Shown here piece after piece: positions 1-6,658 of a DNA stretch of 14,112 nucleotides. Both the position numbers and the translations under genes were made by a program. The DNA is taken from the NCBI GenBank assembly GCA_945787595.1, contig CALZJV010000594.1, forward strand, positions 1-14,112, written 5' to 3'. The stretch is from an uncultured Desulfobacterales bacterium (GTDB lineage Bacteria > Desulfobacterota > Desulfobacteria > Desulfobacterales > JAFDCJ01). Under the pieces are notes generated by a model that saw only the letters and a program-made list of their open reading frames with translations, was not told the DNA's origin and did no database searches. Each line of letters starts with the position of its first letter. Within the stretch, counting starts at the first letter, position 1.

Positions 1-35
1 CGCGATTGTCCGGGTAAATCGCGGCTGAAAGCCGC
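1..35. repeat. REP-like palindromic element, cut by window edge
   Basis: Two mutually exclusive perfect stems are visible: CGCGATT (1-7) with AATCGCG (17-23), and GCGGCT (21-26) with AGCCGC (30-35) around a 3-nt loop. The layout resembles the extragenic palindromes common in Proteobacteria. The left boundary lies outside the window. It sits about 280 bp beyond the 3' end of the ferredoxin gene and may be a transcript-end structure, but no T-run follows it on either strand. Confidence 0.45.
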
Positions 36-93
36 TCCCACCAACCATTAATCACAGCTTAAAGGACATTGAATTAAATGTAGTTTCATATGA

Positions 94-107
94 GGTTTCA
101 GGTTTCA
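94..107. repeat. Heptamer tandem repeat (GGTTTCA x2)
   Basis: Two exact adjacent copies of GGTTTCA. The same unit starts the array at 3539-3559, and its complement occurs inside the array at 200-227. Confidence 0.6.
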
Positions 108-199
108 GCACAACTGCTGGCCACCGAAGCGGCCAGTTTGATCAAAAAAGAAATTTTTGCAATGAAGTTTCATAAGAGGCATCAAATGTACTAAATTCT

Positions 200-227
200 G
201 ACACCCGACACCCGACACCTGAAACCT
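200..227. repeat. Heptamer tandem repeat (GACACCC family x4)
   Basis: Four consecutive 7-bp units: GACACCC, GACACCC, GACACCT, GAAACCT. The last two units recur nearly intact at 6455-6467 and in complement at 3539-3552, so this is both a tandem and a dispersed repeat. Confidence 0.75.
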
Positions 228-311
228 ATATTTTGAGATATTAAGTTATCATCGTGCATACCGCCCCGCAGGGGTCTACAAAAATAATACTGCAAATCAG
301 AAGGCGGTCAT

Positions 312-809
312 CTAAATCTGAGCCTCTAAATCAGCAGCCGTTTTGGCCGCATCCGATACCCGCTTGGCGGCTTTTCTGCTCTTTATTATGGCCACATCTC
401 CCGCCTCGATAAAATCGACGGCCTTGACGTCACAGAACCGGACACACTGCGGATCGCCGTCACAGACGTCGCATTTCAGGACTCGCCGGTCCGTGGTATT
501 ATAATTCATTGCACCGAAGGGGCATACGCTGACACATGAACGGCAGCCGATGCAGGTATTATAGTCAACGCTTACACGGCCCAGTTCCAGATCTTGTGAA
601 ATGGCCTTGACCGGGCAGACATTCAGACAAGGCGCATCCTGGCATTGCTGACATGTCATGGGAATATAGAGGCCTTCGGCCTCCCATTTTAACACCCTGA
701 TCCGGCTTCGGGCAGGATTGGATATCCCATCATGCGAAACAGCGCACACAAGCTCACACAGTCTGCAGCCCGTGCACTTCTCGTGATCTACATATAATAT
801 CTTAGGCAT
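312..809 (-). CDS. Four-cluster polyferredoxin subunit, AOR partner (HycB/AorA/BamC type)
   Basis: This 165-residue protein is the likely electron-transfer partner of the AOR encoded just upstream. It carries 16 cysteines in four groups: C12/C15/C18/C22, C53/C56/C61/C65, C86/C89/C92/C96 and C113/C116/C122/C126. The spacing is that of HycB/DmsB-type proteins binding four [4Fe-4S] clusters. There is no signal peptide, so it should act in the cytoplasm. After residue 135 the clusters end and a lysine/alanine-rich helical tail follows. The ATG at 809 has an AGGAG ribosome site about 7 nt upstream. A 214-bp spacer separates it from the AOR gene, yet orientation and the absence of a clear promoter suggest a shared transcript. 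Related small subunits accompany bacterial AOR complexes and the BamB subunit of class II benzoyl-CoA reductase. The family is clear; the partner is inferred from position. Confidence 0.88.
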   Translation of the reverse strand: MPKILYVDHEKCTGCRLCELVCAVSHDGISNPARSRIRVLKWEAEGLYIPMTCQQCQDAPCLNVCPVKAISQDLELGRVSVDYNTCIGCRSCVSVCPFGAMNYNTTDRRVLKCDVCDGDPQCVRFCDVKAVDFIEAGDVAIIKSRKAAKRVSDAAKTAADLEAQI

Positions 810-1023
810 TTATTTTCTCCTAATCTAAAGGCATTATAGTTAATTGTTATGTGTTATTTGTTTATAGGGATTTGCTCATAGCCTATTGCTCGGCTCTTCG
901 CCCCCTGCTTCCAGCCCGTAGTCCTCCAGACTGGTGGGTTGGGGATTGCGCCTCTGAAGGTTAATGGAGCGCAGCTCGGTGAGCCTCTGACAAATAACTA
1001 ATAACCAATAACTAATAACTAAA
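810..1023 (-). other. Intra-operon spacer with heptamer array
   Basis: This 214-bp gap between the AOR stop and the ferredoxin ribosome site is much longer than the one-base gap earlier in the operon. It contains the AATAACT heptamer array next to the AOR stop and a GC-richer middle part (about 885-985). That middle part can be read as a short minus-strand frame, but it has no ribosome site or recognisable protein. It may have been inserted between two once-adjacent genes. Confidence 0.45.
993..1020. repeat. Heptamer tandem repeat (AATAACT x4)
   Basis: Four contiguous 7-bp units: AATAACT, AATAACC, AATAACT, AATAACT. The array ends three bases from the AOR stop codon, so it forms the first part of the sequence downstream of that gene. 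Confidence 0.8.
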
Positions 1024-2964
1024 TTATAGCAAATGGGACGGCTCATTTCCCAGAGCGAGGCTATCCAGAGTCTCCGGTTTCGGCACACCGTTTTTATCCA
1101 GACCCTGATGTTCGTATAGTTCATCTACCATTTTGACAAACTTTTTCTTATCAATCATGGTACCGACGACATCAAGCGCACCCCTTCTGCAGGGCTCATC
1201 GAAATAGCGGTGGTTCAACATATCGCCTTTCTCCAGATCGTTTCTTTTCAACCCCTCCCGTAAGTTGAAAAGTCTTTCGATCAGGTTGCACCGTCGGGCG
1301 ACATCCCAGATCTCCGCGGGCGCCATTTCGATGCCGGTATTATAATACAGCACTTTGGACCACTCTTCGAAAGTCGGAAGCGTGACACCCAGAAAAACCG
1401 TATGATATTTGCAGATACCCAGACAGTCGACTCCCATATACAGGTTTTCCTGCCAGAATACTTGCCAAGGTTTACCGATGTATTCCGTATGCTCGGAGCT
1501 CAACGGCCCGTCATACGGGACCGGACTGCCGTAAATCTTCCTTAGGACTTCTTCCGGCAGGTGATAGAGATCAATGGCCGGTCTGCTCCTTAAATGGTCT
1601 GAACCTCTGGATGCCGTGGCGACATTGAGTGCCAGTGCAGGCGTCGCCCTCTCATCCGAGTGCAGATTGCTCATCCCTTTGACTTGAACAAGATATTCAA
1701 AAGATTTTTTGCCGATCTTTTTTGAGGCCGGAATCCCGCCATCGGCCAGGGTATCTCCCAGCCAGCCTTTGCGATAAGCGATCCGTTCGATCATCTCGAT
1801 GACCGCCTCGTCATTGCCCCAGCTCAAATCCAGTCCATCGGTCTGTTTGTCGGTGATAATGCCCAGTTCGTAGAGCTCCATGGCCCAGGAAATCAGGCTG
1901 CCGGTTTCGAGATTATCCATCCCGAACTGATCGACCAGATGATTGCCCGTCAGAACCGTCACAGCTCGCGGAGTATCCGTCTCCGCGCCGAAGGCACCCA
2001 GTGAGGTGTATTCCGGCCCTTCATCGTATCGTCCTGCAAAGGGGCCTTGCGGGATTTTATATTGGGCTCTGCAGTGCACCTGACAGCCGAAACAGCCCGT
2101 CATATGGTGGGGGCCCATGGTCTCTTCACAAATCTCATCGATACGCTCGGGCTCGATATCATCTGAATATTCACACTGGTTGTATTGAAAATTACGGGTT
2201 CTGATGCCTCCCCAGGAATTCGTGGCACCCCAGATAAAAGGGGTTCCCAATGTTCCCTGGGTTTGACTCACTTTGGCGCTGGTGATCTGGTCAATGAAGC
2301 GTTTGTTGTATTCCAGGGCTTCGACCGGGTGGGCGATCTCTATATCCATGGTGCCGCGAACCGACACGGCTTTTAGATTCTTGGATCCCATGACACACCC
2401 CATCCCCGTGCGGCCGGCGGAATTTTTAACGCCGGTCATGACGTTGGCAAACCGCACCAGATTCTCTCCGGCCGGTCCACACACACAACTTTTAACTTCC
2501 TCATCGCCCAGCTCCTGCCGGATGGCCCACTGGGCGTCGGTCACGGATTGGCCCCAGATGTCGCCGGCATCTCGGATCTCGATCTCGCCGTTGTGGATAT
2601 AGATGTAGGAAGGATTTTTGGCTTTGCCCTTTATGACAAGGTGATGAAAGCCGCCCCAGGCCAATTCTGGTCCAAAAAAACCGCCCATGTTGGCGCTGCC
2701 CAACATACCGGTCAGCGGCGATTTGGCCATGACGTGCGTTCTGGCGGTAGCAGAAGCACACGTGGCCGTCAGGATACCGGCACTGATGATCAGGGCATTA
2801 CCAGGCCCCAGGGGATCACAGCCCTTTTTGGTATGGTTATAGAGCAAATATGCATCTAGACCCCGACCGCCCAAAAACTTTTTTCGGACCTCAAGCGGGA
2901 TCGGTTTGGTCTGAATATCACCGGTGGTGAGGTCGATATAAGCTATCTTCCTATTTAATGCCAT
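1024..2964 (-). CDS. Aldehyde:ferredoxin oxidoreductase family catalytic subunit (W/Mo-bis-pterin)
   Basis: This 646-residue protein has the full length of the AOR family. Such enzymes oxidise an aldehyde to the carboxylic acid at a tungsten (sometimes Mo) bis-pyranopterin and pass electrons through one [4Fe-4S] cluster to ferredoxin. The N-terminal domain starts with a typical strand (KIAYIDLTTG, residues 6-15) followed by LGGRGL (31-36). Cluster ligands are C291, C294, C298 (CxxCxxxC) and C518, the last in a D513-x4-C motif that also contacts a pterin. Other AOR-type segments are GPEY (316-319) and ASRGSDHL (451-458). The ATG is one base after the stop of the zinc-ribbon gene (TGATATG), implying coupled translation; GAAGGGAGT lies just upstream. 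The substrate cannot be read from the sequence. BamB-type benzoyl-CoA reductase subunits share the fold, but there are no other bam genes here, so an aldehyde oxidoreductase is more likely. Confidence 0.9.
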   Translation of the reverse strand: MALNRKIAYIDLTTGDIQTKPIPLEVRKKFLGGRGLDAYLLYNHTKKGCDPLGPGNALIISAGILTATCASATARTHVMAKSPLTGMLGSANMGGFFGPELAWGGFHHLVIKGKAKNPSYIYIHNGEIEIRDAGDIWGQSVTDAQWAIRQELGDEEVKSCVCGPAGENLVRFANVMTGVKNSAGRTGMGCVMGSKNLKAVSVRGTMDIEIAHPVEALEYNKRFIDQITSAKVSQTQGTLGTPFIWGATNSWGGIRTRNFQYNQCEYSDDIEPERIDEICEETMGPHHMTGCFGCQVHCRAQYKIPQGPFAGRYDEGPEYTSLGAFGAETDTPRAVTVLTGNHLVDQFGMDNLETGSLISWAMELYELGIITDKQTDGLDLSWGNDEAVIEMIERIAYRKGWLGDTLADGGIPASKKIGKKSFEYLVQVKGMSNLHSDERATPALALNVATASRGSDHLRSRPAIDLYHLPEEVLRKIYGSPVPYDGPLSSEHTEYIGKPWQVFWQENLYMGVDCLGICKYHTVFLGVTLPTFEEWSKVLYYNTGIEMAPAEIWDVARRCNLIERLFNLREGLKRNDLEKGDMLNHRYFDEPCRRGALDVVGTMIDKKKFVKMVDELYEHQGLDKNGVPKPETLDSLALGNEPSHLL

Positions 2965-2965
2965 A

Positions 2966-3226
2966 TCAAAGTACTCCCTTCTCTTTTAATTTTGCTTCCG
3001 CCAATTTCCGGTTTGTCTCCCAGACCGGTCCTCGGATACGGGGCAGCGTGGGATTAACCCAGTGGACCCGGTATTCCATGCCGCAGGTCGGGCATTTGGC
3101 AGTCTTATGTCCCTTCTCCGGCTGAATTCTTTCCATGCAGCTGGGATTGTGGCATCTAAATTTGCCATAGGTCCGCTTCTTGCGCAGGCTTTCGGACGTT
3201 GACTGGCTTTTGGTTTCGGTTGCCAT
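2966..3226 (-). CDS. Small zinc-ribbon protein, first gene of the AOR operon
   Basis: An 86-residue basic protein with one four-cysteine zinc-ribbon: C25-x4-C30 and C45-x2-C48 (CPTCG). A charged leader (residues 1-22) and a Lys/Glu-rich tail (about 70-86) flank it. There is no membrane segment or enzyme motif. A strong GGAGGCG ribosome site stands about 5 nt before the ATG. Its stop is one base before the AOR start, so the two proteins should be made together. This suggests a dedicated role such as a maturation or cofactor-insertion factor, a small subunit, or a regulator of the AOR, but that is inference from position. It could instead be a nucleic-acid-binding zinc ribbon. I do not recognise a named family. 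Confidence 0.75.
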   Translation of the reverse strand: MATETKSQSTSESLRKKRTYGKFRCHNPSCMERIQPEKGHKTAKCPTCGMEYRVHWVNPTLPRIRGPVWETNRKLAEAKLKEKGVL

Positions 3227-3258
3227 GATCGCCTCCTTTTTGTCTACTTTCTTCAGTA

Positions 3259-3278
3259 TAGTTCATTATCATGAACTA
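3259..3278. promoter_or_regulatory. Operator copy 1 (IclR-type palindrome) at AOR promoter
   Basis: TAGTTCAT, centre TATC, ATGAACTA: perfect 8-bp arms around 4 nt, containing the core GTTCA-N6-TGAAC. It lies 33-52 nt before the zinc-ribbon start and covers the proposed -10 region. A bound regulator would therefore block or reposition RNA polymerase. Confidence 0.75.
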
Positions 3279-3293
3279 ATCAGTACAAGTAAA
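3265..3293 (-). promoter_or_regulatory. Candidate sigma-70 promoter of the AOR operon
   Basis: Read on the minus strand, TTTACT (3293-3288) is separated by 17 nt from GATAAT (3270-3265). Each hexamer is imperfect (4/6 and 5/6). The predicted start near 3258 gives a leader of about 32 nt. An alternative -10, TATACT (3260-3255), has a poorer -35. With either choice the operator at 3259-3278 overlaps the core promoter. Confidence 0.5.
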
Positions 3294-3435
3294 TCAATAC
3301 CACGGCGTGTCTCTTTGATCAAGACAAAATATCAATTCTTGCCCTTATTTTTTTAAAAAAGCCAAAATTATTAGTGTTAATTACATGCACTGATTAGAAG
3401 AATATAAAGCGTGATGAATATAAAAATCACAGTCG

Positions 3436-3455
3436 TTGTTCATCTGAATGAACAA
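3436..3455. promoter_or_regulatory. Operator copy 2 (distal)
   Basis: TTGTTCAT, centre CTGA, ATGAACAA: perfect 8-bp arms around 4 nt with the same core and spacing as copy 1. It lies 177 bp (centre to centre) from copy 1, upstream of the AOR promoter and away from any start codon. This suits an auxiliary site for looping or cooperative binding. Confidence 0.7.
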
Positions 3456-3538
3456 ATTGAGTTTATTCAAAATCGAAAACATGGTCCTCAGGGTCAGGTC
3501 AGAGGTGATCGGCTCTGCCATAGATCAAATCTGTTTAT

Positions 3539-3559
3539 GGTTTCAGGTGTCAGGTGTCA
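3539..3559. repeat. Heptamer tandem repeat (GGTTTCA/GGTGTCA x3)
   Basis: Three contiguous 7-bp units: GGTTTCA, GGTGTCA, GGTGTCA. This is the reverse-complement sense of the arrays at 200-227 and 6454-6467. Confidence 0.7.
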
Positions 3560-3666
3560 GTAAATACCGAATCCTGAACACTGAATTGGTTGCAACTGAA
3601 TACCCACACCGGTGAAAGAAAGTTCATTTAATGGGCGACTCCGAGATAGCGGGTCGAATTCGGTTG

Positions 3667-3687
3667 CTGACACCTGACACCTGAACA
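3667..3687. repeat. Heptamer tandem repeat (CTGACAC x2 plus variant)
   Basis: CTGACAC, CTGACAC, CTGAACA in register. It is the opposite strand of the array 110 bp to its left, so the two arrays are inverted with respect to each other. Confidence 0.65.
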
Positions 3688-3723
3688 CTGCTGGTAAACG
3701 TAATCACCCATATCACCCCTCTC

Positions 3724-3800
3724 TCCGAGCTGTAGGCGCTTAGGCTCTACGAGCCGGAAGCCGGGGTGGACCAAAGCCGGGCCCTCTGGACCCGGATCTT
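3724..3800. repeat. GC-rich double-hairpin element
   Basis: Two hairpins stand close together in AT-rich surroundings: GGCTC-TAC-GAGCC at 3743-3755, and CCGGG-c-CC-tct-GG-a-CCCGG at 3777-3795 (seven pairs with one internal mismatch). Composition differs sharply from the flanks. It could be an extragenic repeat or a structured leader. No T-run follows, so it is not a standard terminator. Confidence 0.4.
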
Positions 3801-3844
3801 TACCCTGGTGTTATTTAACAACGCTGCTATCTACAAAAATAGAC

Positions 3845-3864
3845 TAGTTCATTATTATGAAAAG
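3845..3864. promoter_or_regulatory. Operator copy 3 (one degenerate arm)
   Basis: TAGTTCAT, centre TATT, ATGAAAAG. The left arm is identical to that of copy 1 and spacing is kept, but only the first five bases of the right arm match. It lies about 130 bp upstream of the IclR promoter. Confidence 0.5.
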
Positions 3865-3973
3865 CTTATCGTTAGAATCACAAGTTGTTTGTGATTTCCC
3901 AAATTAATTTGCTTGTTTTTATTATCATGTTTTCGCCTAACATATTTATTTTAATAATAATTTAAAATGATTG

Positions 3974-4002
3974 TTGACAAACACAGACATGGATTATATC
4001 CT
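3974..4002 (+). promoter_or_regulatory. Candidate sigma-70 promoter of the IclR gene
   Basis: A perfect TTGACA (3974-3979) is followed after 17 nt by TATCCT (3997-4002). TATATC at 3995-4000 is an alternative -10 with a short 15-nt spacer. The start would fall near 4008, directly before the operator copy at 4010-4029. Confidence 0.55.
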
Positions 4003-4009
4003 TTCAAAA

Positions 4010-4029
4010 AGGTTTATAATGGTGAACAA
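4010..4029. promoter_or_regulatory. Operator copy 4 at IclR start (autoregulation)
   Basis: The core is GTTTA-N6-TGAAC (4012-4027), one base away from the consensus GTTCA-N6-TGAAC. It covers the GGTGA ribosome site and ends 5 nt before the ATG, right after the predicted transcription start. Most IclR-family regulators repress their own gene from such a site. Confidence 0.55.
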
Positions 4030-4034
4030 CAATT

Positions 4035-4808
4035 ATGAAAAAATATGGTGCACCTTCTGTAAAAAAGGCCTTCGCTATCCTTAGTGCCATTTCCGCATCC
4101 AAAGACGGGATGGGTGTCAGTGATCTGGCCAAGAAGCTTAAAATGGCCAAGAGCACAGTCCATGGCATGACCTCGGCTTTAGAAGAACTAGGGGCCGTTA
4201 TGCGGGATCCTCTGACAAAAAAATATAAACTGGGCTTCACCCTTCTTGAAATCGGCCGGTCAGCCTATTCCCAAATTGATCTGCAAACTTCGGCCAGACC
4301 GCTTGCCGAAGAATTGATGGAAAAGACGCAGACATCGGTTTTTCTAGGTATCCTGAATTGGGGCCAGGTGACCATCTTAGACATGGTTGAATCAAGACAG
4401 GACCTCAATATTACAGCGCCGGTAGGTTCAACCATACCCCTGTTCGCCGGAGCGGTCGGCAAGGTCTTTCTGGCATCCATGGCAGAGGAACAGGCAGTCA
4501 AGATTGTCAAATCAAAGGGACTGCCCCGCTTTACGGACAATTCCATTGTCGATATGGATTTGTATGTTAAAGAGTTAAAGCAGGTACGGGAACAGGGGTA
4601 CGCCGTTGATGACGAGGAATACATTCTGGGTGTCAGAGCCGTGGCATCACCGCTGATGGGATTGGGGCAATTGCGCTCAGCCATTTGGGCGGTCGGATTC
4701 AAGGCAAGTCTGGATCAAAAAAAGATGCAGACACTTACCGCAGAAACCCAAAAGGCCGCCAAGACCATCAGCCGGCGAATTCAAGAACAGCTCATGGGCG
4801 GACGATAG
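4035..4808 (+). CDS. IclR-family transcriptional regulator
   Basis: A 257-residue protein of normal IclR length. The N-terminal winged helix-turn-helix spans about residues 6-68; the likely recognition helix is within MAKSTVHGMTSAL (37-49) and the wing ends at KKYKLG (62-67). The C-terminal effector-binding domain fills about 80-250, and its conserved end is visible as GYAVDDEEYILGVRAVASPL (190s-210s). IclR proteins bind palindromes as dimers or tetramers and usually answer to a small carboxylic acid or aromatic effector. The ATG has GGTGA about 9 nt upstream. The gene is divergent from the AOR operon. The repeated GTTCA-N6-TGAAC sites around this gene, the AOR operon and the moaD-like gene make it the obvious candidate regulator of all three. 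The effector is unknown. Confidence 0.92.
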   Translation: MKKYGAPSVKKAFAILSAISASKDGMGVSDLAKKLKMAKSTVHGMTSALEELGAVMRDPLTKKYKLGFTLLEIGRSAYSQIDLQTSARPLAEELMEKTQTSVFLGILNWGQVTILDMVESRQDLNITAPVGSTIPLFAGAVGKVFLASMAEEQAVKIVKSKGLPRFTDNSIVDMDLYVKELKQVREQGYAVDDEEYILGVRAVASPLMGLGQLRSAIWAVGFKASLDQKKMQTLTAETQKAAKTISRRIQEQLMGGR

Positions 4809-4898
4809 TGTTTTAGCCCAGAAATATGTTTAAAATGGTCAATAATTAATAAAAAAAGTCGAGTCCTTGAATAAATAATAAAATCCCAAGCACCAATA

Positions 4899-4933
4899 AA
4901 CAAATAACAAACAAATCCCAAATTCGAAATCCC
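4899..4933. repeat. Heptamer-like A-rich tandem tract
   Basis: In 7-bp register the tract reads AACAAAT, AACAAAC, AAATCCC, AAATTCG, AAATCCC. The first and third pairs are near identical. The periodic pattern weakens on both sides but similar words continue over about 4881-4948. Confidence 0.5.
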
Positions 4934-5133
4934 AATGATTCAAAAATTGGTCTTACACCATTTTATGAACGCACCGCAGACCTTAAAACACTAGTGGAGT
5001 GTCTCAAAACTTTTGTAAGCTATTTTGGCAATTTAAAATCCTAAAGACACGACCCAATACTTATGGGACGGGGTACTAGGATGTCAGCGGACGGAAATGC
5101 TTTTACAATAATAAAATTTAAGATGTACTTTAC

Positions 5134-5163
5134 TTGACAATTGCAGATAATGATATCTGTAAT
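5134..5163 (+). promoter_or_regulatory. Promoter with palindrome between -35 and -10
   Basis: TTGACA (5134-5139) is 18 nt before TGTAAT (5158-5163). Lying between them is a perfect inverted repeat, CAGATA-ATGA-TATCTG (5144-5159), which overlaps the -10 and so could be an operator. It does not match the GTTCA-N6-TGAAC motif. The leader to the receptor gene would be about 65 nt. Confidence 0.5.
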
Positions 5164-5234
5164 TCGGAAAAATTTTGGATAGTCTCAATGTATCTGTATT
5201 CGGCTGATTTGTATTTTGTTTTGAGGAGATTGAT

Positions 5235-6267
5235 ATGTTGTATCTAAAGTTCAGGCTCATAGTCTCATTGACTGCACTCTTCTTTCTGACCCTCTTCTTA
5301 TTGATTCCTTTTCCACTCTGCGCTCAATCAGCGGAGCGTCCAGTGCGCGTCGCAGCACGTATTTGTCCACCCTTCGTCATGAACGATGCAGGCCATTATT
5401 CAGGATTAAGCATTTTTCTTTTGGATAATATTGCTGAAAAAAAGGGCTTTGAGTACAGTATTGGGGAATACGGTCTCAACGAGATGCTGGAGGCCGTCGT
5501 CCAGGGCAAGGCAGATATAGCGGTTTCTTGCCTCTCCATGACTCAGAAACGCGAAGAAATCATTGATTTTTCCCATCCTTTTTTCGAGACGCATCTTGCC
5601 ATTGCGGTGAAGCAGCAGCGTGGCAGCCTTGATCGGTGGTATCCTTTATTTATTGGAGCACAACATCAACGATAAACTCTATTCGATGAAAAACAAAGGC
5701 GGCAGGCTGATGGAAGCCTTCATTGCGGGACTGCTGTTTGTAACATCTGGCCCCATCCGATATTATGAATTTAAGACACTGAGCGGGCGGATACTAACAG
5801 CGTTTCTGGCGGTTGGCAGCACAATTATGATTGCCAGCATTACCGGCCTCTTTGCCAGCGCCTTCACGCTCGACCAAATGCGTTCAGAGATTAAAGGACC
5901 GCAGGACTTGGCCAAAGTCAGAGTGGGCGCTATGGAAGCATCGACATCTTTTGAGTACTTACAGGAGCAAGGCATCAACAGTCGCACTTTCAGCGACAGA
6001 CAAAAACTCCTTGCGGCCCTTGATGACGGTCGGCTGGATGCAGTGGTCGGCGACGATGTAGTCTTGAAATACAAGATCAAAGAAGCCCAAGCGGAAGGAA
6101 GATATGAGACGCTCTCGGTTCTTCCCTTCGTATTCGAAAAACAGAACTACGCATTCGCACTACCGGATGAAAGTCCACGCTTAGAAAAGTTAAATCAAGC
6201 TCTGTTGTCTGTCCGTGATACTCCTGAGTGGAAGGTGGAGATTGTCAAATACATTGGGGAAGAATAG
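5235..6267 (+). pseudogene. GluR0-like ligand-gated channel / periplasmic-binding receptor, disrupted
   Basis: Two frames together make one prokaryotic ionotropic-receptor-like gene. The first (5235-5675) has a GAGGAG ribosome site, a signal peptide (residues 1 to about 31) and the first lobe of an SBP_bac_3-type amino-acid-binding domain, ending in the family motif FSHPFFETHLAIAV before it loses frame. The second frame (open from 5611) gives the end of a first membrane helix (ALIGGILYLLEHN), a pore-loop region, a second helix (LTAFLAVGSTIMIASITGLF), then the rest of the ligand domain (GPQDLAKVRVGAMEAS) to a normal end. Only about 12 hydrophobic residues of the first helix remain, so the lesion near 5610-5625 looks like a deletion plus frame change rather than a single-base error. 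The usual TVGYG filter is replaced by TSGPIR. Ligand unknown. Confidence 0.78.
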
Positions 6268-6293
6268 CGAGATATCGCGATCTTGTGTTTTTG
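6268..6293 (+). terminator. Weak intrinsic terminator after receptor gene
   Basis: A six-pair stem (CGAGAT, loop ATCGCG, ATCTTG; one G-T pair) begins right after the TAG stop and is followed by TGTTTTT. The stem is short and AT-rich, so efficiency is uncertain. Confidence 0.35.
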
Positions 6294-6657
6294 GCGAAAT
6301 CTGTGATACCAACTTATACCAACTTTGGGAGACTCAAAAAAAGTTGTAATATCATTTCATCAACCGAGGTTTTAACTTACTTCCCAAATTTATCATTTCA
6401 AGTATAGATCAGGAAATTTAAGTCAATGAAATTAGGATTCTAGATGTGCCACACTGACACCTGAAACCACACATCTGGCTTCTGTACTCTGGCATCTGTC
6501 ATCTGTAAACGCTATGCACTATGCACTCTATCCTTTTTTTTACAATTCCGCATTCCAACTTCCCCATTCCGCATTCCGACTTCCCCATTCCGCATTCCGC
6601 ATTCCGACTTCCCCATTCAAAATCCTCTGTCATCTGATTTCTGTCCTCTGACTTCTG
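6268..6657. other. Convergent spacer rich in tandem heptamers
   Basis: This stretch lies between the 3' ends of the receptor gene (plus) and the EutA-like gene (minus). Its left part is plain AT-rich sequence with the weak terminator. Its right part, from 6454 on, is largely made of heptamer arrays. No gene is seen. Confidence 0.55.
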
Positions 6658-6658
6658 T
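6454..6658. repeat. Composite heptamer array block with several unit types
   Basis: Five sub-arrays follow one another, each with a 7-bp period: CTGACAC/CTGAAAC (6454-6467); CATCTGG/CTTCTGT/ACTCTGG/CATCTGT x2 (6472-6506); CTATGCA x2 (6512-6525); ten units built from ATTCCGC, ATTCCGA and CTTCCCC (6545-6614), also readable as a 21-bp higher-order repeat; and CCTCTGT/CATCTGA/TTTCTGT/CCTCTGA/CTTCTGT (6624-6658). The last array runs into the stop codon of the EutA-like gene. The constant period with changing unit is striking. Confidence 0.85.

Larger units (their letters stand above)
1..311. other. Non-coding spacer downstream of the AOR operon
   Basis: No convincing gene is present. The stretch contains the REP-like palindrome at its left end, two heptamer arrays (94-107 and 200-227), and a CTGGCC/GGCCAG hairpin at 117-136. 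A short CCCC/GGGG stem near 265-275 is too weak and lacks a T-run on the minus strand, so no terminator for the AOR operon can be called with confidence. Confidence 0.5.
3227..4034. other. 808-bp divergent spacer between AOR operon and IclR gene
   Basis: No gene is seen. The spacer carries outward-facing promoters at both ends, four operator-like copies (3259, 3436, 3845, 4010), two heptamer arrays (3539, 3667), and a GC-rich hairpin element (about 3724-3800) in an otherwise AT-rich stretch. It is far longer than a divergent promoter region needs, and the repeat elements make up much of the extra length. Confidence 0.6.
4809..5234. other. Spacer between IclR gene and receptor gene
   Basis: No gene is seen in this AT-rich stretch. 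It holds the heptamer-like tract at 4899-4933, a stretch at about 4990-5100 with a different composition that may be a repeat remnant, and a promoter with an internal palindrome at 5134-5163. No clear terminator follows the IclR gene. Confidence 0.5.

Noticed and set aside
876..1124. 82-residue minus-strand frame between the AOR and ferredoxin genes
   Set aside because: It begins inside the AOR gene in another frame, has no ribosome site, and its middle is translated from the heptamer array; composition is not protein-like.
1024..2964. Naming the AOR-family protein BamB (class II benzoyl-CoA reductase)
   Set aside because: The fold, length and ferredoxin neighbour fit, but no other bam genes are present. 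The family is certain and the substrate is not.
4990..5100. Insertion-sequence end or remnant
   Set aside because: Composition shifts here, but I see no terminal inverted repeats, target duplication or transposase fragment.
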